Of a DNA stretch of 64,000 nt, positions 17,036 to 25,098 are shown piece after piece. The DNA comes from Gordonia sp. X0973 (GTDB lineage Bacteria; Actinomycetota; Actinomycetes; Mycobacteriales; Mycobacteriaceae). The stretch's first letter is position 1. Every line of letters starts with the position of its first letter. Below the pieces are notes generated by a model. It saw only the letters and a list, made by a program, of their open reading frames with translations, did no database searches and was not told the DNA's origin. The stretch is taken from NCBI RefSeq assembly GCF_013348785.1, contig NZ_CP054691.1, forward strand, positions 3,596,001-3,660,000. The letters run 5' to 3'. The position numbers and the translations under genes were made by a program.

Positions 17036-18205
17036 ATGCTGCGAAAAGGACTCAACCGGTTGGCCACCTCGGCGGCGGCACTGGCGCTCGTCGCCGCGGG
17101 CCTGCTCGGCGGCATCCCGTCCGCCTCGGCGGCGCCGGACCGGCCGACCGACTTCCTCTACCTCAACGCCCTGGGGACGCCCCGGATCACCGGTTTCGCG
17201 ATCACCGCATCGGGCCGGATCGTCCGTCTTCCGGCGGCGACGATGCCGAGCCGGCTGCTCGCCTCCAGCATCAGGGCCAACCCCGACGGCCGTACCCTCT
17301 ACGCGGCCGCCGAGCAGGCCGGCGTCCTGGTCCACCGCATCGGACCCGACGGCTCGCTGCGTCGCGTCGCAACCCTGAAGCCGCCCTTCGGGGCCGCCCT
17401 GACCATGGGCGTCTCCCGCAAGGGTGACTCGCTCGCGGTGGTCTACGGGCCCGACGTGCGCGGCGGCGGAGTCATGCAGGGCTATGCGATCGACCGGGCC
17501 GGCATCCCCCACCGGCGGGGCCCCGCCTTTCCCCTCGGCCCCGTCCCGTTCGGCGGCCTACCGCTGCCGCAGCTGACGTTCTCCGCCGACGGCCGCAGCG
17601 TCTACGCCGCGAACTATATGGTCGGCGGACTCATCCGGTACGCCGTCCACCCCGACGGCTCGGTGTCGCCGCGGGAGACCGTGCCCGGAATCCCCGGGCC
17701 GGTGAACCCCACGGTCACCCCGGACGGCAGATTCCTCTACACGGCCAACGAGACACTCCCGAGCATCGGGGCCTACCGCGTCCTGCCCTCCGGGGGCCTG
17801 GTGGCGTTGCCGCAGGTGGCCTTTCCGGCCACCGGCGTCATCCCGCACGGCATCACCATCACGCCCAACGGGAGGTTCCTGTACGCCCCGAACGCGATCT
17901 CCAACCGGATGTCGGCCTTCCGCATCGGCCGCGGCGGTGCTCTGACTCCCTTCGGCCTCCCCGGCCTGATCGGCCCCTCCTTCGCGGGGAACCCGGAACC
18001 GGGGGTCTTGAACGGCCAAGCCTGGGTGACCGCCGACGGCAAACGCCTCGTGGCGGTCGACATCGTCGGCTCGGTGCACCGGCCCAACACCTCGGTCCGC
18101 CAGTATCTGATCGGGGCGAACGGCAACCTCACCCGGATACCGGGCTCCTACGACGCGGGCGTCTTCTTCTCCGCCGCGTCGACACTGGTGCGCGCTCCGA
18201 ACTGA
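17036..18205 (+). CDS. Secreted seven-bladed beta-propeller protein (YVTN/lactonase-like)
   Basis: A 389-residue protein with an N-terminal signal peptide (positively charged MLRKGLNR, hydrophobic stretch, SASAA cleavage region). The mature part has regularly spaced propeller blades, each around a D-G-R/T core: RANPDGRTLYAA, FSADGRSVYAAN, VTPDGRFLYTAN, ITPNGRFLYAPN, VTADGKRLVAVD. This matches YVTN-type and 6-phosphogluconolactonase-like propellers. The function is not evident; it may bind or hydrolyse a ligand at the cell surface. The next gene, 37 bases downstream, also encodes an exported protein. Confidence 0.75.
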   Translation: MLRKGLNRLATSAAALALVAAGLLGGIPSASAAPDRPTDFLYLNALGTPRITGFAITASGRIVRLPAATMPSRLLASSIRANPDGRTLYAAAEQAGVLVHRIGPDGSLRRVATLKPPFGAALTMGVSRKGDSLAVVYGPDVRGGGVMQGYAIDRAGIPHRRGPAFPLGPVPFGGLPLPQLTFSADGRSVYAANYMVGGLIRYAVHPDGSVSPRETVPGIPGPVNPTVTPDGRFLYTANETLPSIGAYRVLPSGGLVALPQVAFPATGVIPHGITITPNGRFLYAPNAISNRMSAFRIGRGGALTPFGLPGLIGPSFAGNPEPGVLNGQAWVTADGKRLVAVDIVGSVHRPNTSVRQYLIGANGNLTRIPGSYDAGVFFSAASTLVRAPN

Positions 18206-18242
18206 CCACGCACGGCCAACGGCTGGCCTAGCATCGGTTGCC

Positions 18243-18641
18243 ATGCCACGTTGGTGCGCTTCGCTGCTGGTCGCAGCGTCCCTTGCGGTCTCCGGGTCGA
18301 CGATCGGCGCGCCGGTTTCCGGTGCCGACATCGCCAACGGCCGCTATTGGTACGTCAAAGAGAGCATCGTCCTCGACGCCCCGCATCTCTGGATCGTCCG
18401 GCCGCAGATCGGCAAGAAACGCTTCACGGCGGCGGTCAGCGGGAACACCCTCACCATCGACTACCCCGCGTCGGAGGAGAAGGCCACCAACGTCTTCCGC
18501 ATCCGCCCGACCCGCGACGGCGGATGGATCGCGACCAACCCGCTCTACCCGGCGGACCACTTCCGCCGCACCGGCTACGGCTACCGCACCGATCGCATGG
18601 TCTTCGGCACGCTGCTCCGCGATCGCCTGATCCGACGCTGA
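18243..18641 (+). CDS. Small exported protein of unknown function
   Basis: A 132-residue protein beginning with a likely signal peptide (MPRWCASLLVAASLAVSG, possible cleavage near GADIANG). The mature part of about 105 residues is basic, rich in arginine and beta-type patterns (RYWYVKESIVL, TLTIDYP). I do not recognise a family. It follows the secreted propeller gene closely and may be co-expressed with it. Confidence 0.6.
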   Translation: MPRWCASLLVAASLAVSGSTIGAPVSGADIANGRYWYVKESIVLDAPHLWIVRPQIGKKRFTAAVSGNTLTIDYPASEEKATNVFRIRPTRDGGWIATNPLYPADHFRRTGYGYRTDRMVFGTLLRDRLIRR

Positions 18642-18651
18642 TCGCCGGGTA

Positions 18652-19680
18652 CTACGCGACGGCGTAGACACCGAGCAGGGCGACCCCGGCCACCAGCAAG
18701 GTCGCGAAGACGGCCAATACGACGGCCGGTCCGGCGCTGCGCATCAGGGACCGCAGGTGGACGGCGGTGCCCATCCCGAACAGCGCCGCGGCCAAGGCCA
18801 GGTTCTGCACCGTCCCCAACGGCCCCAGCCACGACGTCGGGACGGCACCGATGCTGCGCAGGGCGACGCAGACGATGAACCCGACTACGAACAGCGGGAC
18901 GATGGGCGGCCGGGCGACGGCCGCGGAGGTTTCCGCCGGCCTCCGCCGCTGCAGCATCCCGACGACGGCGACGACCGGTCCCAGCATCAGCACGCGGGTC
19001 AGCTTCACCACGACCGCCACTCCGACTGCCGCGGCACCCGCCGAACTGGCGGCTCCGACGACCTGCCCGACCTCTTGCACGCTCGCCCCGGTCCAGATGC
19101 CGTATTGGGTCGCGGACAGGCCCAGCGGGTGGTGCAGCAACGGCATCGCCACCATCAGCACCGTCCCGCACAGCGTCACCATGGCGATCGCCGTGGCCAC
19201 GTCGTCCTCGTCGGCGCCCGCGGTCTCCTCCATCGCCGCGATGGCCGATCCGCCGCAGATCGCGAATCCGGTGGCGATCAGCAACCGGCGCGGCGCACCC
19301 ATCCGCAGTCGTCCGCCGACGTAGTAGGTCACCCCCAGCGTGGTGACCAGGGTGACCACGACCAACCCGATCACCGGGACCCCGAGATGCGCGACGGCCC
19401 CCACCGAGAGGGATAGGCCCAACAGGACGACGCCGATGCGCAGCACCCGCTTGGTCGCCACCTGCACTCCCGGCCGGCAAACCTGCGGGTAGGCGCCGAC
19501 GTTGGCCGCGACCGCACCCAGCAGGACCGCCCAGGTCAGCACCCCGACACCGGGAACCAGTCGGTGGGCGAAGAAGGAGACGGCCGCACCGAGGGCGACG
19601 AACACGATCCCGGGAAGCGACTCGTGGTGCAGCAGCACCGCCGGGTTCGACTGGCCACGCGTGCGCTCGAGGATTGCCAT
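18652..19680 (-). CDS. YeiH/UPF0324 family membrane transporter
   Basis: A 342-residue integral membrane protein with about ten hydrophobic helices and the UPF0324 hallmarks FAICGGSAIAAMEETAGADEDDVA and GIWTGASVQEVGQVVGAA. Members are described as putative sulfate exporters, although the substrate is poorly established. It is downstream of a LysR gene on the same strand. LysR regulators commonly accompany yeiH, so the regulator at 19782-20678 probably controls it through the palindrome between the two genes. Confidence 0.88.
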   Translation of the reverse strand: MAILERTRGQSNPAVLLHHESLPGIVFVALGAAVSFFAHRLVPGVGVLTWAVLLGAVAANVGAYPQVCRPGVQVATKRVLRIGVVLLGLSLSVGAVAHLGVPVIGLVVVTLVTTLGVTYYVGGRLRMGAPRRLLIATGFAICGGSAIAAMEETAGADEDDVATAIAMVTLCGTVLMVAMPLLHHPLGLSATQYGIWTGASVQEVGQVVGAASSAGAAAVGVAVVVKLTRVLMLGPVVAVVGMLQRRRPAETSAAVARPPIVPLFVVGFIVCVALRSIGAVPTSWLGPLGTVQNLALAAALFGMGTAVHLRSLMRSAGPAVVLAVFATLLVAGVALLGVYAVA

Positions 19681-19730
19681 GCATCAAGCGTCGCGTCGGC
19701 CGGCGGACTCCGGTAGCCACGATCTCGACA

Positions 19731-19759
19731 TCGGGTCATGCGCGCGGCGCATGACCCGA
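19731..19759. promoter_or_regulatory. Perfect 13-bp inverted repeat between LysR and YeiH genes
   Basis: Arms TCGGGTCATGCGC and GCGCATGACCCGA are separated by three bases. The repeat lies 22 bases past the LysR stop and 51 bases before the YeiH start. The stem is strong enough for a terminator but has no T-tract; it could equally be the LysR binding site. Confidence 0.55.
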
Positions 19760-19781
19760 CCGTTCGGGAAATGACCGGCGA

Positions 19782-20678
19782 CTACCCGCCGACGACGTCC
19801 AGCAGCGCCCGCGCCGGGTCGCTCAACGCGCGTTCGGGCCGCCACACCGCGGTGAACGGCCGCTGCAGATCCAACCCCGCCACCTCGACGTCGCGCAGGC
19901 GTCCGGCGGCGACGTCCTCGGTCAGGGCCAGGCTGGAGAGCACGATCGGCCCGACTCCGGCGGTGGCCGCCGCCCGCAGCGCGGTGTTGGAGGCCACGAC
20001 CATCCCTTCGCGCAGTGACAGCCCGTGGCGCTGTAGGGCGCGGTCCAGGGTGAATCTGGTACCCGAGCCGGATTCCCGCACGAGCAGTTCGGTCTCGGCC
20101 AGCTCGGTGACCGGCACCGGCCCGGAGCGCGTCGCCCACTCGTGGGTCGGGGCCACGGCGATCATGAGCCGATCGCGGCCGACTCGGCGGTGCGCCAACT
20201 CGGCGGGGACCGCGGGGGTCTCGACAAACCCCAGTTCGTAGTCGCCGGCCTCGACGAGTTCGATCACCCGCCGGGAGTTCTCCACCCGGATCGACACGTG
20301 TACGTGCGGGTTGCTGACGTGCAACCGTCCCAGCCAGGACGGCGCGAGATATTCGGCGATCGTCATGCTGACCGCGACCGACAGGTCCGAGGCCGCCGCC
20401 TCGTTCAGCGCCTGGACCGAGCGGGAGAACTCGTCGGCCGCGGCGAGTAGCGGCACCGCCCAGTCGACGACGACCTGCCCGGTGGCGGTCAGCTCGCTTC
20501 CCCGCGTCGACCGCTCGAGCAGCCGCGTGCCCAGGCGTCGCTCGAGGGCGCTGAGCCGTCGGCTCAGCTGCGGCTGCGAGAGCCGCCGTTCCTGCGCGAC
20601 GGCGCCGATGCTGCCCTTCTCGGCGACCGCGACCAATAGGTCGAGGTCGTCGAGCGACGGCCGGGCACTCCCGCTCAC
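19782..20678 (-). CDS. LysR-family transcriptional regulator
   Basis: A 298-residue LysR regulator with an N-terminal winged helix (LDDLDLLVAVAEKGSIGAVA, LSQPQLSRRLSALERRLGTRLLERS) and a periplasmic-binding-like effector domain. The GTG at 20678 is the start. It lies upstream of and co-directional with the YeiH transporter gene, its likely target by analogy with YeiE-YeiH pairs. Confidence 0.9.
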   Translation of the reverse strand: MSGSARPSLDDLDLLVAVAEKGSIGAVAQERRLSQPQLSRRLSALERRLGTRLLERSTRGSELTATGQVVVDWAVPLLAAADEFSRSVQALNEAAASDLSVAVSMTIAEYLAPSWLGRLHVSNPHVHVSIRVENSRRVIELVEAGDYELGFVETPAVPAELAHRRVGRDRLMIAVAPTHEWATRSGPVPVTELAETELLVRESGSGTRFTLDRALQRHGLSLREGMVVASNTALRAAATAGVGPIVLSSLALTEDVAAGRLRDVEVAGLDLQRPFTAVWRPERALSDPARALLDVVGG

Positions 20679-20724
20679 CGCTTCGCCAGCTTCACCCGAG
20701 ACCCCTTACCGTCGCCGCGCCGCG

Positions 20725-22014
20725 CTATCCGATCCGCTTGAGCACGTCTCGGTCCAACGCCGCGACATCGGTGTGGCCGGACAGTCCCAGCGTGAGGTCG
20801 AGTTCGGCGACGATGTTGGCCAGCACGTCGCGGGCGCCCGCCTCCCCGGCGATCGCCAATCCGTACATGTGGGGACGGCCGATGCAGGCCGCGTCGGCGC
20901 CCAGCGCGAGGGCTTTGAACACGTCGGAGCCGGTGTAGATGCCGGAGTCGACGAGTACCTTGATGCGCCCGGACACCGCGTCGACGACGTCGACGAGGGC
21001 GTCGACGGAACCGATCGCGCCGTCGACCTGGCGTCCGCCGTGGTTGGAGACGATGATCCCGTCGACGCCCACGTCGACCGCCTGGCGCGCGTCATCGGGG
21101 TGCAGCACCCCCTTGAGGACGATCGGCAGATCGGTGCGGGCGCGCAGCCCCTCGATGTCGGTCCAGGACAGGCTCGGGCGCGAGTAGGTCCCGAGGAAGG
21201 TCTCCACCGCGGCGCGCGGATGTTTGTCGACGAGGTTGCGCCACCAACTGCCCGGGGCGTTGCGCGCGATCGAGACCAGCGTCTTGATCGCACCCACCGA
21301 CGGTTTCGGCGACTCCGCTTCGGGATCCGGATTCCGCACCCGCTCGTCGACGATGGCTCGGAACCGCTCGTCACGGGTGTACTGGGCGATGCCCTCCCCG
21401 CGCGCGAAGGGCAGCGATCCGATGTTCAGGTCCTGCGGGCGCCACCCGAGCATCGTCGTGTCGAGGGTGACCGCGATCGCCCCGGCACCCATCGCCTTGG
21501 CGCGGGCCAGGAAGCTGTCGACCAGATCCTCGTCGACCGACCAGTACAGCTGGAACCAGCGCGGGGAACCGGGCGCGACGGCGTCCATCCCGGCGGCCAC
21601 GTCCTCCATCGACGCGCTGCCCTGGTTGCTCAGGATGTACGGCAGCCCGAGGGCGGCGGCCGCACGGCCGATCGCCACGTCGGCGTTGCGGGTGACGAGT
21701 CCACCGGCGCCCACCGGGGAGACCAGCACCGGTGCGGGCAGCGAAGCGCCGAACAGTTCGGTGGCCAGGCTCCGCTGCGAGACGTCGCGCAGGACCCGCG
21801 GCACGATCGCCCAGCGCTCCAGCGCGGCCCGGTTCGCCCGCATCGTCGCCCCCTCGCCGGCACCCCCGGCGACGTAGGCCCAGGCCCGTTCCGACATGGC
21901 CCGGTGGGCGCGGCGCTCCAGTTCGGCGAAATCGGTCGGCACGGTCGGCCGGCCGCCGCCGACCCCGGCCCGATAGATGACGTTCTGGCGTTCCCGGCCG
22001 TATCCCTGATCCAC
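20725..22014 (-). CDS. FMN-dependent alpha-hydroxy-acid oxidising enzyme (lactate 2-monooxygenase-like)
   Basis: A 429-residue flavoenzyme with the alpha-hydroxy-acid dehydrogenase fold. LPAPVLVSPVGAGGL, the active-site segment VSNHGGRQVDG (catalytic histidine and substrate arginine) and the FMN phosphate loop KVLVDSGIYTGSDVFKALALGADAACIGRP (in part) are present. The insertion around TMLGWRPQDL resembles lactate 2-monooxygenase rather than the shorter glycolate oxidases. The start is GTG 22014. Lactate is a plausible substrate but other 2-hydroxy acids are possible. Confidence 0.85.
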   Translation of the reverse strand: MDQGYGRERQNVIYRAGVGGGRPTVPTDFAELERRAHRAMSERAWAYVAGGAGEGATMRANRAALERWAIVPRVLRDVSQRSLATELFGASLPAPVLVSPVGAGGLVTRNADVAIGRAAAALGLPYILSNQGSASMEDVAAGMDAVAPGSPRWFQLYWSVDEDLVDSFLARAKAMGAGAIAVTLDTTMLGWRPQDLNIGSLPFARGEGIAQYTRDERFRAIVDERVRNPDPEAESPKPSVGAIKTLVSIARNAPGSWWRNLVDKHPRAAVETFLGTYSRPSLSWTDIEGLRARTDLPIVLKGVLHPDDARQAVDVGVDGIIVSNHGGRQVDGAIGSVDALVDVVDAVSGRIKVLVDSGIYTGSDVFKALALGADAACIGRPHMYGLAIAGEAGARDVLANIVAELDLTLGLSGHTDVAALDRDVLKRIG

Positions 22015-22076
22015 GCGCCCAGCCTATCCAGGCCAACGGCCCGGACGCCTCAGTCGGTGAAGACTGTGTTCCGAAA

Positions 22077-22544
22077 TCAGTCGCGGACCAGATAGAAGTA
22101 GAAGTGGCGGTCGCGGACCAGCGACGACTTGCCGTTCATGATGCCCATCAGCGTCTGGTCGTCGACCCGCTTGAAGTGGTCGATGACCGCCTGTCCGTCG
22201 TAGACCATCGACGCGGTGACCTCGCCGCGGAATTCGACATGCCAGAGGCTCGCCTCGCCGTGCCCCAACTCCTTGTTGGAGTACAGCTGCCCGTCGGCGC
22301 CCCGGCACACCAGCGGCTGCACGTCGGTGGGCGAGATGAAGTTCTTGCCGTACCAACCGACCTGTTCGAGCTGCCCATCCATCGGATGCCCGGTGGGCAG
22401 CTCGCCGCCGCGCCACGACCCGAGGATCTCCTCGATGCGGACGGTGGGCAGCTGGGCCCACAGCTCGTCGAGCGCCTCGGGCGGGTTGACCTCGCCCGAG
22501 GCGATGTGGGCCAGGACCTGACCCGCGGCATCGACGTCAGGCAC
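22077..22544 (-). CDS. GXWXG and DUF4334 domain protein
   Basis: A 155-residue protein with the GXWXG motif (GSWRGGELPTGHP) in its first half and a DUF4334 region in the second (LWHVEFRGEVTASMVYDGQ, then FKRVDDQTLMGIMNGKS). The GTG start at 22544 lies inside the last codons of the BVMO gene (8-base overlap), so the two are translationally coupled. DUF4334 proteins often accompany flavin monooxygenases in actinobacteria; the biochemical role is unknown. Confidence 0.8.
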   Translation of the reverse strand: MPDVDAAGQVLAHIASGEVNPPEALDELWAQLPTVRIEEILGSWRGGELPTGHPMDGQLEQVGWYGKNFISPTDVQPLVCRGADGQLYSNKELGHGEASLWHVEFRGEVTASMVYDGQAVIDHFKRVDDQTLMGIMNGKSSLVRDRHFYFYLVRD

Positions 22545-24018
22545 CGACGGCGGTCTTCTCGTCGACGGTGCCGAAGACCATGCCCTCGGTGATGTCGTAG
22601 CGCCGCGCGTCGTAGGCGTCGAGCACCAGGTTGTGGCGGACCACCCACGGCTGCGTCTTCGACGCCTTGGGCAGGTTGCCCGCCGCGCGCTGCACGTAGC
22701 CGGAGTCCAACTCCAGCAACGGCGCATCCTCCATGATCTCGCCGCCGGTCGTCGGGAAGGCGTGGGTGTAGCCCTTGTTCCGCATGTGCTGGATGAGTTT
22801 GGCGACGGCCTGCGCGGTGAGGTCGACGCGCAGCGTCCACGACGCGTTGGTGTAGCCGACGGCCCACGCCAGGTTCGGCACGTCGTTCAGCATGTAGCCG
22901 CGGTAGGCGTAGTGGTCGCCGGGCTTCTGCTCCGCGCCGTCGACCGACAGCGTCGCACCGCCCATCGCGACGATCTCCAGCCCGGTCGCGGTGACGACGA
23001 TGTCCGCGTCGAGGTGCTTGCCGGACTTCAACACGATGCCGGTCTCGTCGAACTTCTCGATCTGGTCGGTGACGACCTCGGCCTTGCCCTGCTTGATCGA
23101 CCGGTACAGGTCACCGCCGGGGATGATGCACAGGCGCTGGTCCCACGGCTCGTAGCGCGGCTTGAAATCGACGTCGACGGGGTAGCCCTTGGGCAACTGC
23201 GCCATCGCCAGTCGGCGCATCGTGCGCCGAGCCAGCTTCGGGAAGCGGCGGGCGAACTGGTACTGCCCGAAGGTGATCATGGCATTGCGCGTGGCGATGA
23301 TGCGGTGGCCGGCCTTGCCGGGCATCGCCTTGAGCACCAGCGTGGTCATCGGGTCCGTCGACGGCGCCGGCATCATGTACGTCGGCGAGCGCTGCAGCAT
23401 GGTGATCTTCTCGACGTCGTCGGCCATCGACGGGATCAGCGTCACCGCGGTGGCGCCGGAGCCGATCACGACGACCTTCTTGCCCTTGTAGTCGAGGTCC
23501 TCCGGCCAGAACTGCGGGTGGACGACCTGGCCCTTGAACTTGTCGATCTCCGGGAACTCCGGGTTGTAGCCGCGGTCGTAGCGGTAGTAGCCGGCACAGA
23601 TGTAGAGGAACCGGGAGACGTAGGTGCGCTTCTTGCCGCCGACCTCGGTCTGCACGGTCCACAGGTCGGTCGTGGTGTCGAAGTCGGCCGTGATGACCTT
23701 GACGCCGAAGTCGATGTGCTTGTCGATGCCGAAGTGGGCGGCGGCGCTCTGCAGGTATTCGCGGATCTCGTCGCCCTGCGCGAAGGTGCGGTTCCCCTTC
23801 CACGGGTACCAGGGGAAGCTGAGGGTGAAGATGTCGGAGTCGCTGCGCACGCCCGGGTAGCGGAACAGGTCCCAGGTGCCGCCGATCTGGTCGCGCTGCT
23901 CGAGGACCGTGTACTTCAGGTCCGGGTTGCGCTCGGTGAGACGGTAGGCGCTGTCGATACCCGACAGGCCCGCGCCGACGATGAGGACGTCGAGGACGTC
24001 GGTGGTCGTGGCAGCCAT
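22537..24018 (-). CDS. Flavin-containing Baeyer-Villiger monooxygenase, EthA-like
   Basis: A 493-residue monooxygenase. It has the FAD-binding GAGLSG (residues 15-20), GGTWDLFRYPGVRSDSD typical of EthA, the Baeyer-Villiger fingerprint FKGQVVHPQFWP, and the NADPH-binding GSGATA. The start ATG 24018 follows AGGAG. It would oxidise ketones or sulfides with FAD, NADPH and oxygen. The leader carries a perfect palindrome (24065-24086) whose core is shared with the site upstream of the MpaB gene, so induction by a small molecule through a TetR repressor is likely. Confidence 0.92.
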   Translation of the reverse strand: MAATTTDVLDVLIVGAGLSGIDSAYRLTERNPDLKYTVLEQRDQIGGTWDLFRYPGVRSDSDIFTLSFPWYPWKGNRTFAQGDEIREYLQSAAAHFGIDKHIDFGVKVITADFDTTTDLWTVQTEVGGKKRTYVSRFLYICAGYYRYDRGYNPEFPEIDKFKGQVVHPQFWPEDLDYKGKKVVVIGSGATAVTLIPSMADDVEKITMLQRSPTYMMPAPSTDPMTTLVLKAMPGKAGHRIIATRNAMITFGQYQFARRFPKLARRTMRRLAMAQLPKGYPVDVDFKPRYEPWDQRLCIIPGGDLYRSIKQGKAEVVTDQIEKFDETGIVLKSGKHLDADIVVTATGLEIVAMGGATLSVDGAEQKPGDHYAYRGYMLNDVPNLAWAVGYTNASWTLRVDLTAQAVAKLIQHMRNKGYTHAFPTTGGEIMEDAPLLELDSGYVQRAAGNLPKASKTQPWVVRHNLVLDAYDARRYDITEGMVFGTVDEKTAVGA

Positions 24019-24064
24019 GATTGCGTTCTCCTAGTTCGGGGAAATTCAGTCCATCCTAGACCTA

Positions 24065-24086
24065 TGTGACAATCCCCATTGTCACA
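24065..24086. promoter_or_regulatory. Palindromic operator TGACAA-N6-TTGTCA, copy 2
   Basis: Perfect 9-bp arms TGTGACAAT and ATTGTCACA flank CCCC, 46 bases upstream of the BVMO start. The core TGACAA-N6-TTGTCA is the same as at 15951-15968, with a different spacer. This argues for one TetR repressor acting at both sites. Confidence 0.65.
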
Positions 24087-24104
24087 CGGCCCGGTGTCGA
24101 CGAG

Positions 24105-25004
24105 CTAGCCCGCCTTCTTCGCCGCCGCTTTCTTGGCCGGGGCCTTCTTGGCGGTCGCCTTCTTGGCCGGTGCCTTCTTCGCCGGCGCGTCCTTCGCCGC
24201 GGTCTTCTTCGCCGCCGGCGCCGATCCGGCCCGATCCTTGACCGACGCGCGCAGCGCGGCCAGCAGGTCGGCCACCTCGCTGTCCTCCGCTTCCGGCCGC
24301 GCCGGCTCGTCGTCGGCGAAGGCCGACGTCCCGCCGGCCTTCGACTCGATCAGCTTGCCGAGTTCCTCGGTGTAGGTGTCGGAGTAGTCGTCCGGGTCGA
24401 AATCGTTGGCCATCGTCTCGATCAGCGACTTGGCCATCTCGAGTTCCTGGTCGCGCACCTCCACGTCGGATCCGAGGAAGTCGAAGTCCGGCTTGCGCAC
24501 CTCGTCGGGCCACAGCAGCGTTTGCAGCGTCATCACCCCGTCGACGACGCGCAGCGCGGCCAGGCGGGTGCGGTTGCGCAGGGTGAAGTTCGCGATGGCG
24601 AGGCGGTCGGTGGACTCCAGCGCCTTCGCCAAGAGCACGTACGCCTTCGGCGACTTCGACGACGGTTCGAGGTAGTACGGCTTGTCGAAGTAGATCGGAT
24701 CGACCTGGTCGGCGGGGACGAATTCGAGGATCGAGATCTCCGGGCTCCGGGTCACCGGCAGGGTCTTGAGATCCTCCTTGGTGAGGACGACGGTCTCACC
24801 GGAATCCGATTCGTACGCGTTGGCGATGTCGGCGAACTCCACCTCGGTGTCGGTCCCCTCGCGCACCCGCTTGTAGCGGATCCGGGTGCCGTCCTTGGAA
24901 TCGACCTGATGGGATTTGCGGTCGTGGCTCTCCGTCGCCGAATACGCCTTGACGGGCACGTTCACCAGGCCAAAACTCAGGTCGCCGTTCCAAATGGAGC
25001 GCAT
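24105..25004 (-). CDS. ku: Ku DNA end-binding protein
   Basis: A 299-residue bacterial Ku. It opens with MRSIWNGDLSFGLVNVPVK and holds the core beta-barrel (VRDQELEMAKSLIETMA, then WPDEVR). It ends in a long lysine/alanine/proline tail (about 255-299) of KKAPAKKA units, as in mycobacterial Ku, where the tail aids DNA binding. It binds double-strand ends and recruits LigD for non-homologous end joining. It is divergent from ligD, 94 bases away. Confidence 0.96.
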   Translation of the reverse strand: MRSIWNGDLSFGLVNVPVKAYSATESHDRKSHQVDSKDGTRIRYKRVREGTDTEVEFADIANAYESDSGETVVLTKEDLKTLPVTRSPEISILEFVPADQVDPIYFDKPYYLEPSSKSPKAYVLLAKALESTDRLAIANFTLRNRTRLAALRVVDGVMTLQTLLWPDEVRKPDFDFLGSDVEVRDQELEMAKSLIETMANDFDPDDYSDTYTEELGKLIESKAGGTSAFADDEPARPEAEDSEVADLLAALRASVKDRAGSAPAAKKTAAKDAPAKKAPAKKATAKKAPAKKAAAKKAG

Positions 25005-25098
25005 GGGCCAATTGTGCCATTGTCGGCGGGAAAACCTGTGGGTTGCGAGAATGGACGGGGAGAATGACGAATAGGCGTCGACGCGAAGGGGTGCCGGG

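Noticed and set aside
24065..24086. Palindrome after ku as a ku terminator
   Set aside because: It has an operator-like core identical to the site at 15951-15968, no T-tract, and lies in the BVMO leader. A dual role cannot be excluded.
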